The notes under the pieces are model-generated. The model made no database searches and was not told where the DNA came from. It saw nothing but the letters and a program-made list of their open reading frames with translations. Positions 47,087 to 57,083 of a stretch of DNA of 64,000 bases are shown in pieces. Position 1 is the stretch's first letter, and each line of letters opens with the position of its first letter. Position numbers and translations under genes: made by a program. This stretch comes from Clostridiales bacterium (lineage in GTDB: Bacteria > Bacillota > Clostridia > Oscillospirales > Butyricicoccaceae), in the NCBI GenBank assembly GCA_022775385.1, contig JALFIV010000033.1:1-64000 (forward strand), written 5' to 3'.

Positions 47087-49885
47087 ATGCCGCAGGACTA
47101 CAACAAGACAATCAATCTTCCAAAGACAGACTTCCCCATGCGCGCCGCGCTGGCAAAGCGCGAGCCGGGTATGCTGGAGAAGATGTACGAGGACGATATT
47201 TACAATAAGCTGATGGAGAAGAACGAGGGCAAGCCGCTCTATGTTCTCCACGACGGCCCTCCGTATGCAAACGGCGATATCCACATCGGCCACGCGCTGA
47301 ACAAGATCCTCAAGGATTTTATCGTTCGCTATAAAAATATGTCGGGCTTCAAGGCACCGTATATCCCGGGCTGGGATACCCACGGCATGCCGATTGAGAC
47401 CGCGATCCAGAAGAAGGGCGTCAAGAGAAACGAGATGCCGGTTCCGGAATTCCGCGACAAGTGCCGCGAGTTCGCACTCGAGCAGGTCGAGAAGCAGCGC
47501 AAGGGCTTCAAGCGTCTGGGCGTTGTCGGCGACTGGGATCATCCGTATATCACGCTCATGCCGGAGTTCGAGGCAAAGCAGGTGCGCGTATTCGGCGCGA
47601 TGGCAAAGAAGGGTCTGATTTATCAGGGTCTGAAGCCGACCTACTGGTGCCCGACCTGTGAGACCGCGCTGGCTGAGGCGGAGGTCGAGTACGCAGACGA
47701 TCCGGTAACCACGATCTTCGTCAAGTTCAAGGTACACGACGACAAGGGCAAGCTGGCACAGTACGGCGACCTCGACAAGATGTACTTTGTCATTTGGACC
47801 ACCACGACATGGACCCTGCCGGGCAACATGGCGATCTGCCTCAACCCGCGTCTGGAGTACTCCCTGGTCAAGATTCCGACCGGCGAGATCCTCATCATGG
47901 CGACCGATCTGACCGACAGCGTGATGAGCGAGTGCGGCATCACCGAGTACGAAAAGGTTGCCACTATGTTCGGCGATGAGTTCGAATATATGACCGCATA
48001 TCATCCGTTCATGAACCGCGACTCCCTGCTGATTCTGGGCGATCACGTCACGCTGGATGCCGGCTCGGGCTGTGTACACACGGCGCCGTCCTTCGGTCTC
48101 GACGACTTCTATGTCTGCCAGCGCTATTCCGAGATCCCGACCGACATCAACATGGAGGTATCCGTCGATGCACGCGGCTTCCTGAACGAGTACGCAGGTC
48201 CGTACAGCGGCATCCACGTACAGAAGGCGCATCCGATCATCTTCAAGGATCTGGTCGAGAGCGGCGCACTGCTGTCCAGCAAGGACATTGTCCACAGCTA
48301 TCCGCACTGCTGGCGCTGCAAGCAGCCGATTATCTTCCGTGCGACCCAGCAGTGGTTTGCATCCGTCGACGCCATCAAGGACGACGCGGTCAAGGCGTGC
48401 GACGACATCTACTGGAAGCCGGCATGGGGCAAGGAGCGCATGATCTCCATGATTCAGGAGCGCTCCGACTGGTGCATCTCCCGTCAGCGCACGTGGGGTG
48501 TTCCGATCCCGATGTTCTTCTGCGAGAAGTGCAGCAAGCCGTACTGCACGGATGAGAGCATCGACAAGGTTGCTTCCATCGTGGAGAAGGAAGGCTCGAA
48601 CGCATGGTGGGCTCGCTCTGTCGAGGAGCTGATGCCGGAGGGCGCGACCTGTGTCTGCGGATGCACCGAGTTCCGCAAGGAGAAGGACATTCTGGACGTC
48701 TGGTTCGATTCCGGTTCCACCTGGTCGGCAGTCAGCGACACCCGCGAGGAGCTGCAGTATCCGGCTGACCTCTATCTTGAGGGCGGCGACCAGTACCGCG
48801 GCTGGTTCCAGTCCTCCATGCTGACCTCGATTGCGGTCAACGGCAAGGCACCGTACAAGGAAATCATCACCCACGGCTGGACGGTCGACGGCGAGGGCAA
48901 GGTCATGCACAAGTCGCTCGGCAACGCAATCAGCCCGCAGGATACCATCAAGGAATACGGCGCGGATATCTTCCGTCTGTGGGTTTCCTCCGCGGACTAC
49001 ACGCAGGATATGCGTCTGTCCAAGCCGATCCTCAAGCAGCTGGCAAACGCGTACCTCAAGATCCGCAACACCTGCCGCTATATGCTGGGCAATCTGAACG
49101 GCTACGATCCGAAGAACGCGGTCGCGTATGAGGATATGCAGGAGCTGGATCAGTGGGCGCTCATGCGCATGAACGATCTGGTCGCCAAGGCGAGAGATGC
49201 ATACGACAACTACGAATTCCACGCGGTTTACCGCGCAATCTATAACTTCTGTGTCGTTGATATGTCCAACTTCTATCTGGACGTCATCAAGGACAGACTG
49301 TACTGCGAGGAGACCGACGGTGTCCTGCGCCGCAGCGCACAGACCGCGATGCACCGCATCCTGGATGCGATGGTTCGTCTGCTGTCCCCGATCCTGTGCT
49401 TCACCTCGGATGAGGTCTGGAAGGCAATGCCGCACAACGAGGGCGACGACCTGACCAACATCATCTTCAACGAGATGCCGAGCGCAGACGCGTCCCTCGA
49501 GTTCGACGAGGACAAGGCGGAGAAGTGGAACAAGCTGATCGCAGTCCGCGACGAGGTCAACAAGGCGCTCGAGCAGGCGCGCGGCTCCAAGCTGATCGGC
49601 AAGCCGCTGGAGGCTGCTGTCGTCATCACCGCGTCCGAGGAGGATGCGAAGTTCCTGCGCGAGTGCGGTCAGGATCTGGCGAAGCTGTGCATCGTCTCCC
49701 GCGTCACGGTTCAGACCGGTGAGGGTGAGGGCGAGTCCTACGATGTCCTCGGCGGCATCAAGATCGCAGTTTCCCATATCGAGGGCGAGAAGTGCGCCCG
49801 CTGCTGGATCTACGATCCGACGGTCGGCGAGAGTGCAGAACATCCGTGCCTGTGCGCACGCTGTGCTTCGGTACTCACCAAGTAA
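47087..49885 (+). CDS. ileS: isoleucyl-tRNA synthetase
   Basis: DGPPYANGDIHIGHALNKILKD; PGWDTHGMPIE; KMSKS-like KVMHKSLGN. Confidence 0.96.
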   Translation: MPQDYNKTINLPKTDFPMRAALAKREPGMLEKMYEDDIYNKLMEKNEGKPLYVLHDGPPYANGDIHIGHALNKILKDFIVRYKNMSGFKAPYIPGWDTHGMPIETAIQKKGVKRNEMPVPEFRDKCREFALEQVEKQRKGFKRLGVVGDWDHPYITLMPEFEAKQVRVFGAMAKKGLIYQGLKPTYWCPTCETALAEAEVEYADDPVTTIFVKFKVHDDKGKLAQYGDLDKMYFVIWTTTTWTLPGNMAICLNPRLEYSLVKIPTGEILIMATDLTDSVMSECGITEYEKVATMFGDEFEYMTAYHPFMNRDSLLILGDHVTLDAGSGCVHTAPSFGLDDFYVCQRYSEIPTDINMEVSVDARGFLNEYAGPYSGIHVQKAHPIIFKDLVESGALLSSKDIVHSYPHCWRCKQPIIFRATQQWFASVDAIKDDAVKACDDIYWKPAWGKERMISMIQERSDWCISRQRTWGVPIPMFFCEKCSKPYCTDESIDKVASIVEKEGSNAWWARSVEELMPEGATCVCGCTEFRKEKDILDVWFDSGSTWSAVSDTREELQYPADLYLEGGDQYRGWFQSSMLTSIAVNGKAPYKEIITHGWTVDGEGKVMHKSLGNAISPQDTIKEYGADIFRLWVSSADYTQDMRLSKPILKQLANAYLKIRNTCRYMLGNLNGYDPKNAVAYEDMQELDQWALMRMNDLVAKARDAYDNYEFHAVYRAIYNFCVVDMSNFYLDVIKDRLYCEETDGVLRRSAQTAMHRILDAMVRLLSPILCFTSDEVWKAMPHNEGDDLTNIIFNEMPSADASLEFDEDKAEKWNKLIAVRDEVNKALEQARGSKLIGKPLEAAVVITASEEDAKFLRECGQDLAKLCIVSRVTVQTGEGEGESYDVLGGIKIAVSHIEGEKCARCWIYDPTVGESAEHPCLCARCASVLTK

Positions 49886-49946
49886 GAAATAGAAAACCGA
49901 CGGAGGCAGAGGAGGTTTCTTCTCTGCCTCCTTTTAAGGAGAAGCT

Positions 49947-50429
49947 ATGGCTATTTTTATGACACTGCTGGCGGTGGTGGTTCTCGTGGCTGTGGATCAG
50001 CTGGTCAAGGTCTGGGCGGTGACCTCGCTCGCCTCGGTGGGAACCATTCCGCTGATTCCGGACGTGCTGCAGCTGACCTATGTGGAAAACCGCGGCGCCG
50101 CGTTCAATCTGCTGGAAAACCATCAGTGGGTGTTCATCCTGTTCGCGTTTGTGGTCATCGGCGTCATCTGTGCCGCTCTGCTCCGCGGATACGCACAGAC
50201 GGTGGCCGGACGGCTCGCGCTGGTTTTGATCTGTGCCGGCGCGGTCGGCAACCTGATCGACCGGATTTTCCGGAACTTTGTCGTGGATATGATCCACTTC
50301 ACGCTGATTGATTTTCCGGTGTTCAACGTCGCGGACATCTTTGTCTGTGTCGGTGTCGCGCTGTTTTTCTACTACATGATCTTCGAGCACAAGGATGAGG
50401 ACGAGCAGAAAGACGGAGCGGAGCAATGA
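49947..50429 (+). CDS. lspA: signal peptidase II
   Basis: VAVDQLVKVW; NRGAAFNLL; GAVGNLIDRIFRNFVVDMI; FNVADIFV. Confidence 0.95.
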   Translation: MAIFMTLLAVVVLVAVDQLVKVWAVTSLASVGTIPLIPDVLQLTYVENRGAAFNLLENHQWVFILFAFVVIGVICAALLRGYAQTVAGRLALVLICAGAVGNLIDRIFRNFVVDMIHFTLIDFPVFNVADIFVCVGVALFFYYMIFEHKDEDEQKDGAEQ

Positions 50430-51349
50430 CACAGCAGATTGTGATTTCCGCGGAGGAGCAGGGAACCCGTCTGGATCGGGTGCTCAGCGGACGCTTTCCC
50501 GACATGACGCGCTCCTCGCTGCAGGGGCTGATTGAATCGGGCGCGGTCTGCAAGGACGGAAAACCGCTCAAAAAGAACTACAAGGTCTGTGAAGCCGACG
50601 CGATTTCGGTCGAGCTGCCCGAGCCGAAAGAGGTCGAGATTCAGCCCGAGGACATCCCGCTCGATGTGGTGTACGAGGATGCGGATATCGTCGTGGTCAA
50701 CAAGCCGCGCGGCATGGTGGTGCATCCCGCGCCGGGGAACTGGAGCGGGACGCTGGTCAACGCGCTGATGTACCACTGCGGGGACAGCCTGTCCGGCATC
50801 AACGGCGAGATCCGTCCGGGCATTGTCCACCGCATCGACAAGGACACGAGCGGACTGCTGGTGGTCGCAAAGAACGACGCCGCGCACCGCTCGCTCGCGG
50901 AGCAGATCGCCGTGCATTCGGCACTGCGCCAGTACTACGCGGTGGTGATCGGCTGTCCGAAGGAGGACAGCGGGACGATCTCCGCGCCGATTGCCCGACA
51001 TCGAACCGACAGAAAGAAGATGGCGGTCGATCCGAACGGGCGGGAGGCGGTCACGCACTATGCGGTGCTCGAGCGCTACCGCGGGTTTACCTATCTGACC
51101 TTCCGGCTGGAGACCGGACGGACACATCAGATCCGCGTCCACATGAAGCACATCGGACATCCGATCATCGGCGACCCGCTGTACGGTCCCAAGACCGACA
51201 GCTGGAAGCTCGGCGGACAGTGCCTGCACGCGGGAAAGCTGACGCTGACCCATCCGTCGACCGGAGAACGCATGACATTTACCGCACCGCTTCCGGACTA
51301 TTTCGAGGCGGTACTGAACAGATTAAGGAGTCATTATGGGGAAATTTGA
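50426..51349 (+). CDS. RluA/RluD-family 23S rRNA pseudouridine synthase
   Basis: GIVHRIDKDTSGLLVVAKND; GRTHQIRVHMKHIGHPI. Confidence 0.94.
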   Translation: MTQQIVISAEEQGTRLDRVLSGRFPDMTRSSLQGLIESGAVCKDGKPLKKNYKVCEADAISVELPEPKEVEIQPEDIPLDVVYEDADIVVVNKPRGMVVHPAPGNWSGTLVNALMYHCGDSLSGINGEIRPGIVHRIDKDTSGLLVVAKNDAAHRSLAEQIAVHSALRQYYAVVIGCPKEDSGTISAPIARHRTDRKKMAVDPNGREAVTHYAVLERYRGFTYLTFRLETGRTHQIRVHMKHIGHPIIGDPLYGPKTDSWKLGGQCLHAGKLTLTHPSTGERMTFTAPLPDYFEAVLNRLRSHYGEI

Positions 51350-52148
51350 CGGTGTACTGCTCGCCTCCGATATGGACGGCACGCTGCTGAACGATCAGCG
51401 GCAGATCGACCGCGGAAATATCGAGGCGCTGGAGTATTTTACACAAAACGGCGGCTATTTCGCCCTCGCAACCGGACGCACCCGCCCGGCGACAGATGCC
51501 TACCGCAGTCTGCTCCCGTGCAACTGTCCGGGCGTGTACCTCAACGGCGCGATTTTGTGCGACGAGCGCACCCGCGAGATTGTCTACATGGAGGGACTGG
51601 ACGCGCGCGCGCGTATGATCGCCAAGCGCATCATGAAGCAGTATCCGCACATCGGCATCGAGGTCTTTCTGCTCGATCGCTCGTATGTCTGCAATATGTG
51701 CGAGACCACCCGCATTCACTTTGAGAATCTGGATATCCCATACACCGTGCTGGACATCGACGAGATTCCGGAGCCGGTGGAGCAGTGGGGCAAGATCAAT
51801 TTCACGGGACTGACCCACGAGGTGGACGAGGTGCGTGCCGCACTCGAGGAGATGGATCCGTACTACAATCTGACCTTCTCGACGCCGGTCTTTTACGAGA
51901 TGACCTGCAAGGGCGGACACAAGGGCGACGGCGTTCAGCGCGTGGCGGATTACCTGTCTGTGCGTCCGGAGCATATCTACACCACGGGCGACAGTCAGAA
52001 CGACATCCCGATGCTGCGCATGGCGTCCAAGAGCTTTGTCCCGAAGAACGGACGCAAAGACGTCGTGGAACTGGCGGATGTCGTCGTCTCGGACAACAAC
52101 CACTGTGTCATGCGCGATATCGTCGGCTATCTCGACAAGGTGTACTGA
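51336..52148 (+). CDS. Cof-type HAD-superfamily hydrolase
   Basis: ASDMDGTLLNDQRQI; TGDSQNDIPML. Confidence 0.92.
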   Translation: MGKFDGVLLASDMDGTLLNDQRQIDRGNIEALEYFTQNGGYFALATGRTRPATDAYRSLLPCNCPGVYLNGAILCDERTREIVYMEGLDARARMIAKRIMKQYPHIGIEVFLLDRSYVCNMCETTRIHFENLDIPYTVLDIDEIPEPVEQWGKINFTGLTHEVDEVRAALEEMDPYYNLTFSTPVFYEMTCKGGHKGDGVQRVADYLSVRPEHIYTTGDSQNDIPMLRMASKSFVPKNGRKDVVELADVVVSDNNHCVMRDIVGYLDKVY

Positions 52149-52149
52149 G

Positions 52150-52578
52150 ATGACGCGGGAGAACATGGCGCGCATTCTCGGCGCGGTGTACAGCCTGACC
52201 TACTCGCTGTATCCGATCGAGATGCGGGAGGAGCGCAATGCACTGGTGCGCCGGGCGCTCGCGATGACCGCGGAAGATCCCTCCGAGCGGGAGATCGATC
52301 AGCTGCTGTTCGAGATCGGTCAGTCTAAAATCGCCCTCGACCCGGGCTGTCAGTGCATGATCGGTCACGGATATTATCCGGACGATTTCACCGACGGACT
52401 GCGCAAGCTCGAGCGCGAGGACGCGGACGGGCAGGCGGCGCGCGCGCTGTTTGCCGTGCTGCAACAGCCGGATCCGGCGTGGGAGCCGGCGCTGCTGTAC
52501 CGCGCGATTCGAGCGACCTACAACACGGAATACCACGCGGATACGATTCGAGAGATTCAAAACCAGCTTCGGAAATGA
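52150..52578 (+). CDS. hypothetical protein
   Basis: 142 aa; translationally coupled to the preceding gene. Confidence 0.65.
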   Translation: MTRENMARILGAVYSLTYSLYPIEMREERNALVRRALAMTAEDPSEREIDQLLFEIGQSKIALDPGCQCMIGHGYYPDDFTDGLRKLEREDADGQAARALFAVLQQPDPAWEPALLYRAIRATYNTEYHADTIREIQNQLRK

Positions 52579-52580
52579 GC

Positions 52581-52618
52581 AAAGCCCTCACTGTCACAAA
52601 CAGTGAGGGCTTTTTGGA
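52581..52618 (+). terminator. rho-independent terminator
   Basis: agccctcactgt-cacaa-acagtgagggcttttt. Confidence 0.9.
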
Positions 52619-52653
52619 TATTAGGAAGAAATTGTAGAAATTGCTTGAAGAAT

Positions 52654-53589
52654 CTACCCGTGAAGCCGCTTGATGACGCGGAACGCGGTGGTCTGCTCGG
52701 TGATGAGCGGGGAGCAGTGGGAGAAGAACACGATGCCGTCGCAGGGGGAATAGATGTGACCGATCACATGTCCCTCAAGCGGATGGATGATGTTCGCCAT
52801 CTCCTCGCCGAACAGTACGTTGTCGCCGGTCTTTTTGAGCGGCTGGAAGATGCCCGCGCATGGGCACTGGATGGACTGCAGCTCCTCGTCGTGAATGATC
52901 GAGGCGATGAATCCGCTGTGGCAGTTGTACTTGATGATGCCCATGCGGGACAGGAACCGGAGGACGGAGACCATCGCCAGATGGGCAGAGGACTCGTCGA
53001 TATGGTCGGTCTCCTTGGTGTAGACCGAGAACGCGTTGGTGTCCCACACCTGCCAGTTGTAATTCAGCGTGCCGGTGTCATACGGACGCGGTTTGCGGAT
53101 GAGCACATAGGGGAGTCCGAACAGGTTGGCAAGCGAGGTGGACTGGAATCCGGTGTCCATCATGCGGACATGGGGGATGAAGTCGCCCGGCATATAAAAG
53201 GATGGGAACTGGATGCCGAACCGGTAGCCCTGAACGCGGTCGAACACACCGGCGGCGATGCGCTGGGTGGTCTCGCCCTCGGAATAGCCCGGGAACATCC
53301 GGTTGACGTCCGAGTTGTCCATCGCCCAGAACCGCTTTCCGATGTTCATCGAGAAATGGTTGACCGACGGGATGATGAGAATTTCATTGCCCTTGACCAG
53401 CATGCCGCGCTTTTCGAGATTCTGCAGGGTGTTCACGAGCTGGGAGCAGATATACAGCTGCTGGATCTCGTTGCCGCGCATCGAGCCGACAATACAGACG
53501 GCTTTGTCGCCCTTGCCGAAGCGGTAGCCGGCAACCTGCATCGGCTCGCGGTACGGCGAGGGCATTTCGTAGAGTATTTCTTTAATCAT
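52654..53589 (-). CDS. succinylglutamate desuccinylase/aspartoacylase-family protein (M14-like)
   Basis: 311 aa; GSMRGNEIQQLYICSQLV; IIPSVNHFSMNIGKRFW. Confidence 0.85.
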   Translation of the reverse strand: MIKEILYEMPSPYREPMQVAGYRFGKGDKAVCIVGSMRGNEIQQLYICSQLVNTLQNLEKRGMLVKGNEILIIPSVNHFSMNIGKRFWAMDNSDVNRMFPGYSEGETTQRIAAGVFDRVQGYRFGIQFPSFYMPGDFIPHVRMMDTGFQSTSLANLFGLPYVLIRKPRPYDTGTLNYNWQVWDTNAFSVYTKETDHIDESSAHLAMVSVLRFLSRMGIIKYNCHSGFIASIIHDEELQSIQCPCAGIFQPLKKTGDNVLFGEEMANIIHPLEGHVIGHIYSPCDGIVFFSHCSPLITEQTTAFRVIKRLHG

Positions 53590-53896
53590 GGCTGTCCGCC
53601 TCCTGCGTCGGAAGTTTCTCTCCCAGAATGCGCGCGAGGAGCGAGCCGGCGTAGACGACCGGATATTCCCGGAGGGTGAAGACCATGCCGTCCACCTCGG
53701 AGACGGCGCGGTGCAGAATCTCACCGGTTGCCGGAGAGACGATGTCGCCGATCGGCTGACCGCGCGAGACCTTCTGCCAGTGCTGAACCGAGGGGATGAA
53801 GATGCCGGATTCACTCGCGTTGACAAAGCTGACGCTGCCGTCGGTTGAGATCGTCGGCTCACGGACCTCCGGTGCGTCTCCGTCCCAGATGTCCAT
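53582..53896 (-). pseudogene. truncated paralogous aspartoacylase-family protein (C-terminal domain only)
   Basis: 104 aa; ASESGIFIPSVQHWQKVSRGQPIGDIVSPATGEI matches the C-terminal barrel of the downstream paralogue; no catalytic N-terminal half. Confidence 0.6.
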
Positions 53897-54052
53897 TTCT
53901 ACGTCGGTTTTTTCGGGTTGTCAAGACATGGCCGGTGAGAAATTGTACGAATTTGCTCCATCTGTCCCGCATTGTGCACAATCCATGCCGTCTGCGCATA
54001 TATTGTCGAGAGACAAATCCGGATGCGAATCGGAGGAAACGGAGGGAATGTT

Positions 54053-55471
54053 ATGTGCGGAATTGCCGGTATGGTCGGCGCGGCGTGCTCCTATGAGACC
54101 GCGCTCCGGATGCTTGCCGCGATGCAGCGCAGAGGGCCGGATCAGCGCGGCATCTGGCAGGACGGAGATACGACGCTGATTCACTCGCGTCTGGCGGTCA
54201 TTGACATCGAGCACGGGCTTCAGCCGATGACATGGACGCAGGGCGAGCGGAGCTGTACGATTGTCTACAACGGGGAGATCTACAACACGCCCGAGCTGCG
54301 CAGTGCACTGGAGGGGCGCGGACATATCCTGCGGACGCAGTCGGATACCGAGATTGTGCTCCACGCCTATCTGGAGTGGGGAGAGGACTGTGTCCTGCAT
54401 CTCAACGGGATTTTTGCGTTTGCGGTGTGGGATTCGGCCTGTCAGGCGCTGTTTTTCGCGCGCGACCGCATCGGTGTAAAGCCATTCTTCTTTACAGAGA
54501 GAGGCGGACGCTTCTGCTTTGCCTCCGAGATCAAAACCCTGCTGTGCTGTCCAGGGGTGGAGCCATGCATCCATGCGGACGGGGTGTTTGAGCTGATGCT
54601 GCTCGGTCCGGGGCGCACGCCGGGATGCGGGGTGTTCCGGGATGTGCAGGAGCTGCGTCCGGGGTACTGCGGATGGTTTGACACCAGACGCGGATTCTCT
54701 CAGAGGCAGTACTGGCGGCTGCGCGATTGTCCGCACACGGACACGCTCGAGCAGACGGTGGAGACCGTGCGCGGTCTGGTTTCGGATGCGGTGCGGCGGC
54801 AGCTGGTCAGCGATGTGCCGCTGTGCACGTTCCTGTCGGGCGGACTGGATTCCAGCATTCTCTCAGCACTCGCCGCACGGGAGTACCGCAAGCGCGGAAA
54901 GACCCTGCACACGGTGTCGGTGACCTATCGGGACAACCGGAAATATTTCCAAGCGACAAAGTTTCAGCCCAACACGGATGACGACTTCATCGCGCGGATG
55001 AACGAGGCGATCGGGGCGGAGAATCATCTGATCACAATCGACACGCCGCAGCTCGTCGATGCGCTGTTCGAGGCAGTCGAGGCGCGCGATCTGCCGGGAA
55101 TGGCGGATGTGGATTCGTCCCTGCTGCTGTTCTGCCGCGAGATAAAAAAACTCGGCACCGTCGCGCTTTCTGGCGAGTGTGCCGATGAAATCTTCGGCGG
55201 GTATCCGTGGTACCGCGACCCGGAGGTTCGGCGGCGGGCGGGATTCCCGTGGGCGCAGTCCACCGCCTACCGCGCGTCATTCCTGCGCGAGGAGTGGAAA
55301 CAATACCGCGACCCGATGCAGTATGTCGATCAGAAATATCAGGAGACGATTGCTCAGGTTCAGCCGATTGAGAACGACACGCCGGACGACCGGCGCATCC
55401 GGGAGATGACCCAGCTGAATTTCCTGTGGTTTATGCAGACGCTGCTCGATGCAAACGTCCCAGCGGTCTGA
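54053..55471 (+). pseudogene. asnB: asparagine synthetase (glutamine-hydrolysing), 3'-truncated by the integrated element
   Basis: MCGIAGMVG start; LSGGLDSSIL; LSGECADEIFGGYPWYR; stops after QTLLD where homologues continue (RKDRMSM...). Confidence 0.85.
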
Positions 55472-55472
55472 C

Positions 55473-56951
55473 CTACTTCCAGACGATCTGCGTCGGCCGG
55501 TCAGAGCCGATCAGTACGCGGTCGATCAGCATCCGTGCGATGTCGCGCTTGCCGTCGTAGTCCAGCTCGGGGAAGTCGAGATATTCTAGTCCCTCCGGCA
55601 GACGGTACCGCGGCTGATGGCGCGCGATCTCGGCGGTGAGCGCGTCGTGCTCGTCCTCCAGCGCACACAGCTCCGCCTGTACGATGCGGATCGTGGAAGC
55701 GCCGCCGATCTTGATCGCCTCGATCAGATTGAGGGTCTGCTGTTCGTTCTCCAGCAGCTTGATTTTCAGCGCATTCACACCGCTGTCCGCGTCCGGATCG
55801 GTCTCGTCAGGACCGTCGTGCATCAGCGTCCGGACATGGGTTTGGATGGCGTCCGATACATAGGCTTCGTACACGGCAGCATTGCCGTGGATGACGGCGG
55901 TGCACCGTCCGGCGGTGTGGAACCGGTTGTAGCACTGGAGATAGGTTCTGCCTTTGTTCTGAAAGAACGTGATCCGTCCGCCGCACTGTGCGCATTTCAT
56001 CAGACCGGCGAGCCATGTGAGTCTGCTCCGGACGCCGTTCTTGATCTGTTGATTTCCGGACAGTGCGCGCTGTACCGTGAGAAACACGTGGGAGGGGATC
56101 ACACCCGCGTGGTGCGCGAGCGACAGCGTACACGTGCCGCCTGCGGATTTTCCGCCCTTGACGGTCAGATAGGCGGCGTGCGTCCCGTCGAACTCATGCA
56201 CATCGTTCACGATGTGCGCCGATGCGTAGTAGTGCGAGTACAGATCGACATCCGCGGCGGCATACACCGGATTGCGCAGGATGCGGCGCACCGCGGTCGC
56301 GCTCCAGAATTCCGACCGGCTGTCCGGACGGATACCCTTTTCGTTCAGCTCCTTTGCCAGCGAGTGCAGGGAACAGGTGCCGGACGCGTACTGATCGAAC
56401 ATCCAGCGCACCGTGTCCAGCCGCTCCGGAACCGGCGCAAGGACGGACTGATTCCTGCCGTCAATGAGCTGCTTCTCGATCCGGAAGCCGTAGGGCGCTT
56501 TGCCGCCAGCCCAGATGCCGCTGTTCGAGCGGGCATAGCGGTTGGTTGTGTAGCGGCTCACGATGGTCTCGCGCTCGAGCTGCGCGAACGCCATGATGAT
56601 GATCACCATCGCGCGTCCCATCGGGGAATTCGTGTCGAAGGACTCCGTGATGCTGGTAAACTCAACATGATGCTCGTCAAAGGTCTGCCAGAGTAAGCTG
56701 AAATCCAGCACCGAACGCGAGATGCGGTCGAGCCGGTAGCAGAACACCCGCTTGATCTTTCCCGCTTTCACGTCGTCCATGAGCTGGGAAAAGGCGGGGC
56801 GCTGGGTGTTCTTGCCGGAGTATCCGGCGTCCTGATACACGGCGGCGTCCGGATCGGCGGCGCGTTTACACAGCGCGATCTGTGATTCGATGGAAAGACT
56901 GTCCTTCTTCTCGATGGACTGACGGGCGTAAATCGCGTCAATTCGATTCAT
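55473..56951 (-). CDS. large serine recombinase (integrase)
   Basis: IYARQSIEKKDSLSIESQI; YSGKNTQRPAFSQLM; recombinase domain and zinc ribbon CAQCGG...CYNRFHTAGRC. Confidence 0.95.
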   Translation of the reverse strand: MNRIDAIYARQSIEKKDSLSIESQIALCKRAADPDAAVYQDAGYSGKNTQRPAFSQLMDDVKAGKIKRVFCYRLDRISRSVLDFSLLWQTFDEHHVEFTSITESFDTNSPMGRAMVIIIMAFAQLERETIVSRYTTNRYARSNSGIWAGGKAPYGFRIEKQLIDGRNQSVLAPVPERLDTVRWMFDQYASGTCSLHSLAKELNEKGIRPDSRSEFWSATAVRRILRNPVYAAADVDLYSHYYASAHIVNDVHEFDGTHAAYLTVKGGKSAGGTCTLSLAHHAGVIPSHVFLTVQRALSGNQQIKNGVRSRLTWLAGLMKCAQCGGRITFFQNKGRTYLQCYNRFHTAGRCTAVIHGNAAVYEAYVSDAIQTHVRTLMHDGPDETDPDADSGVNALKIKLLENEQQTLNLIEAIKIGGASTIRIVQAELCALEDEHDALTAEIARHQPRYRLPEGLEYLDFPELDYDGKRDIARMLIDRVLIGSDRPTQIVWK

Positions 56952-56999
56952 TTCGTCATCTCCTTTATTTACTTTTTGAAATGGATATAGTAAAATAAA

Positions 57000-57036
57000 G
57001 GAGCAGAAAAGACCGGTCAAAGTTTTTATCTGCTCC
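57000..57036 (-). terminator. putative terminator upstream of the recombinase
   Basis: Minus strand GGAGCAGA...TCTGCTCC followed by TTTATTTT. Confidence 0.6.
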
Positions 57037-57041
57037 TATGT

Positions 57042-57081
57042 CCCGTCTCGGTGCGCCAACACCGGGGCGGGAATTTTTTTT
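57042..57081 (+). repeat. cargo-flanking intergenic hairpin, copy 1
   Basis: cccgtctcggtgcgccaacaccggggcgggaattttttttg. Confidence 0.75.
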
Positions 57082-57083
57082 GT

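Noticed and set aside
47084-49843. 919-aa minus-strand ORF
   Set aside because: Antisense to clearly coding ileS; same codon-bias artefact.
55617-56696. 359-aa plus-strand ORF
   Set aside because: Shadow ORF antisense to the serine recombinase.
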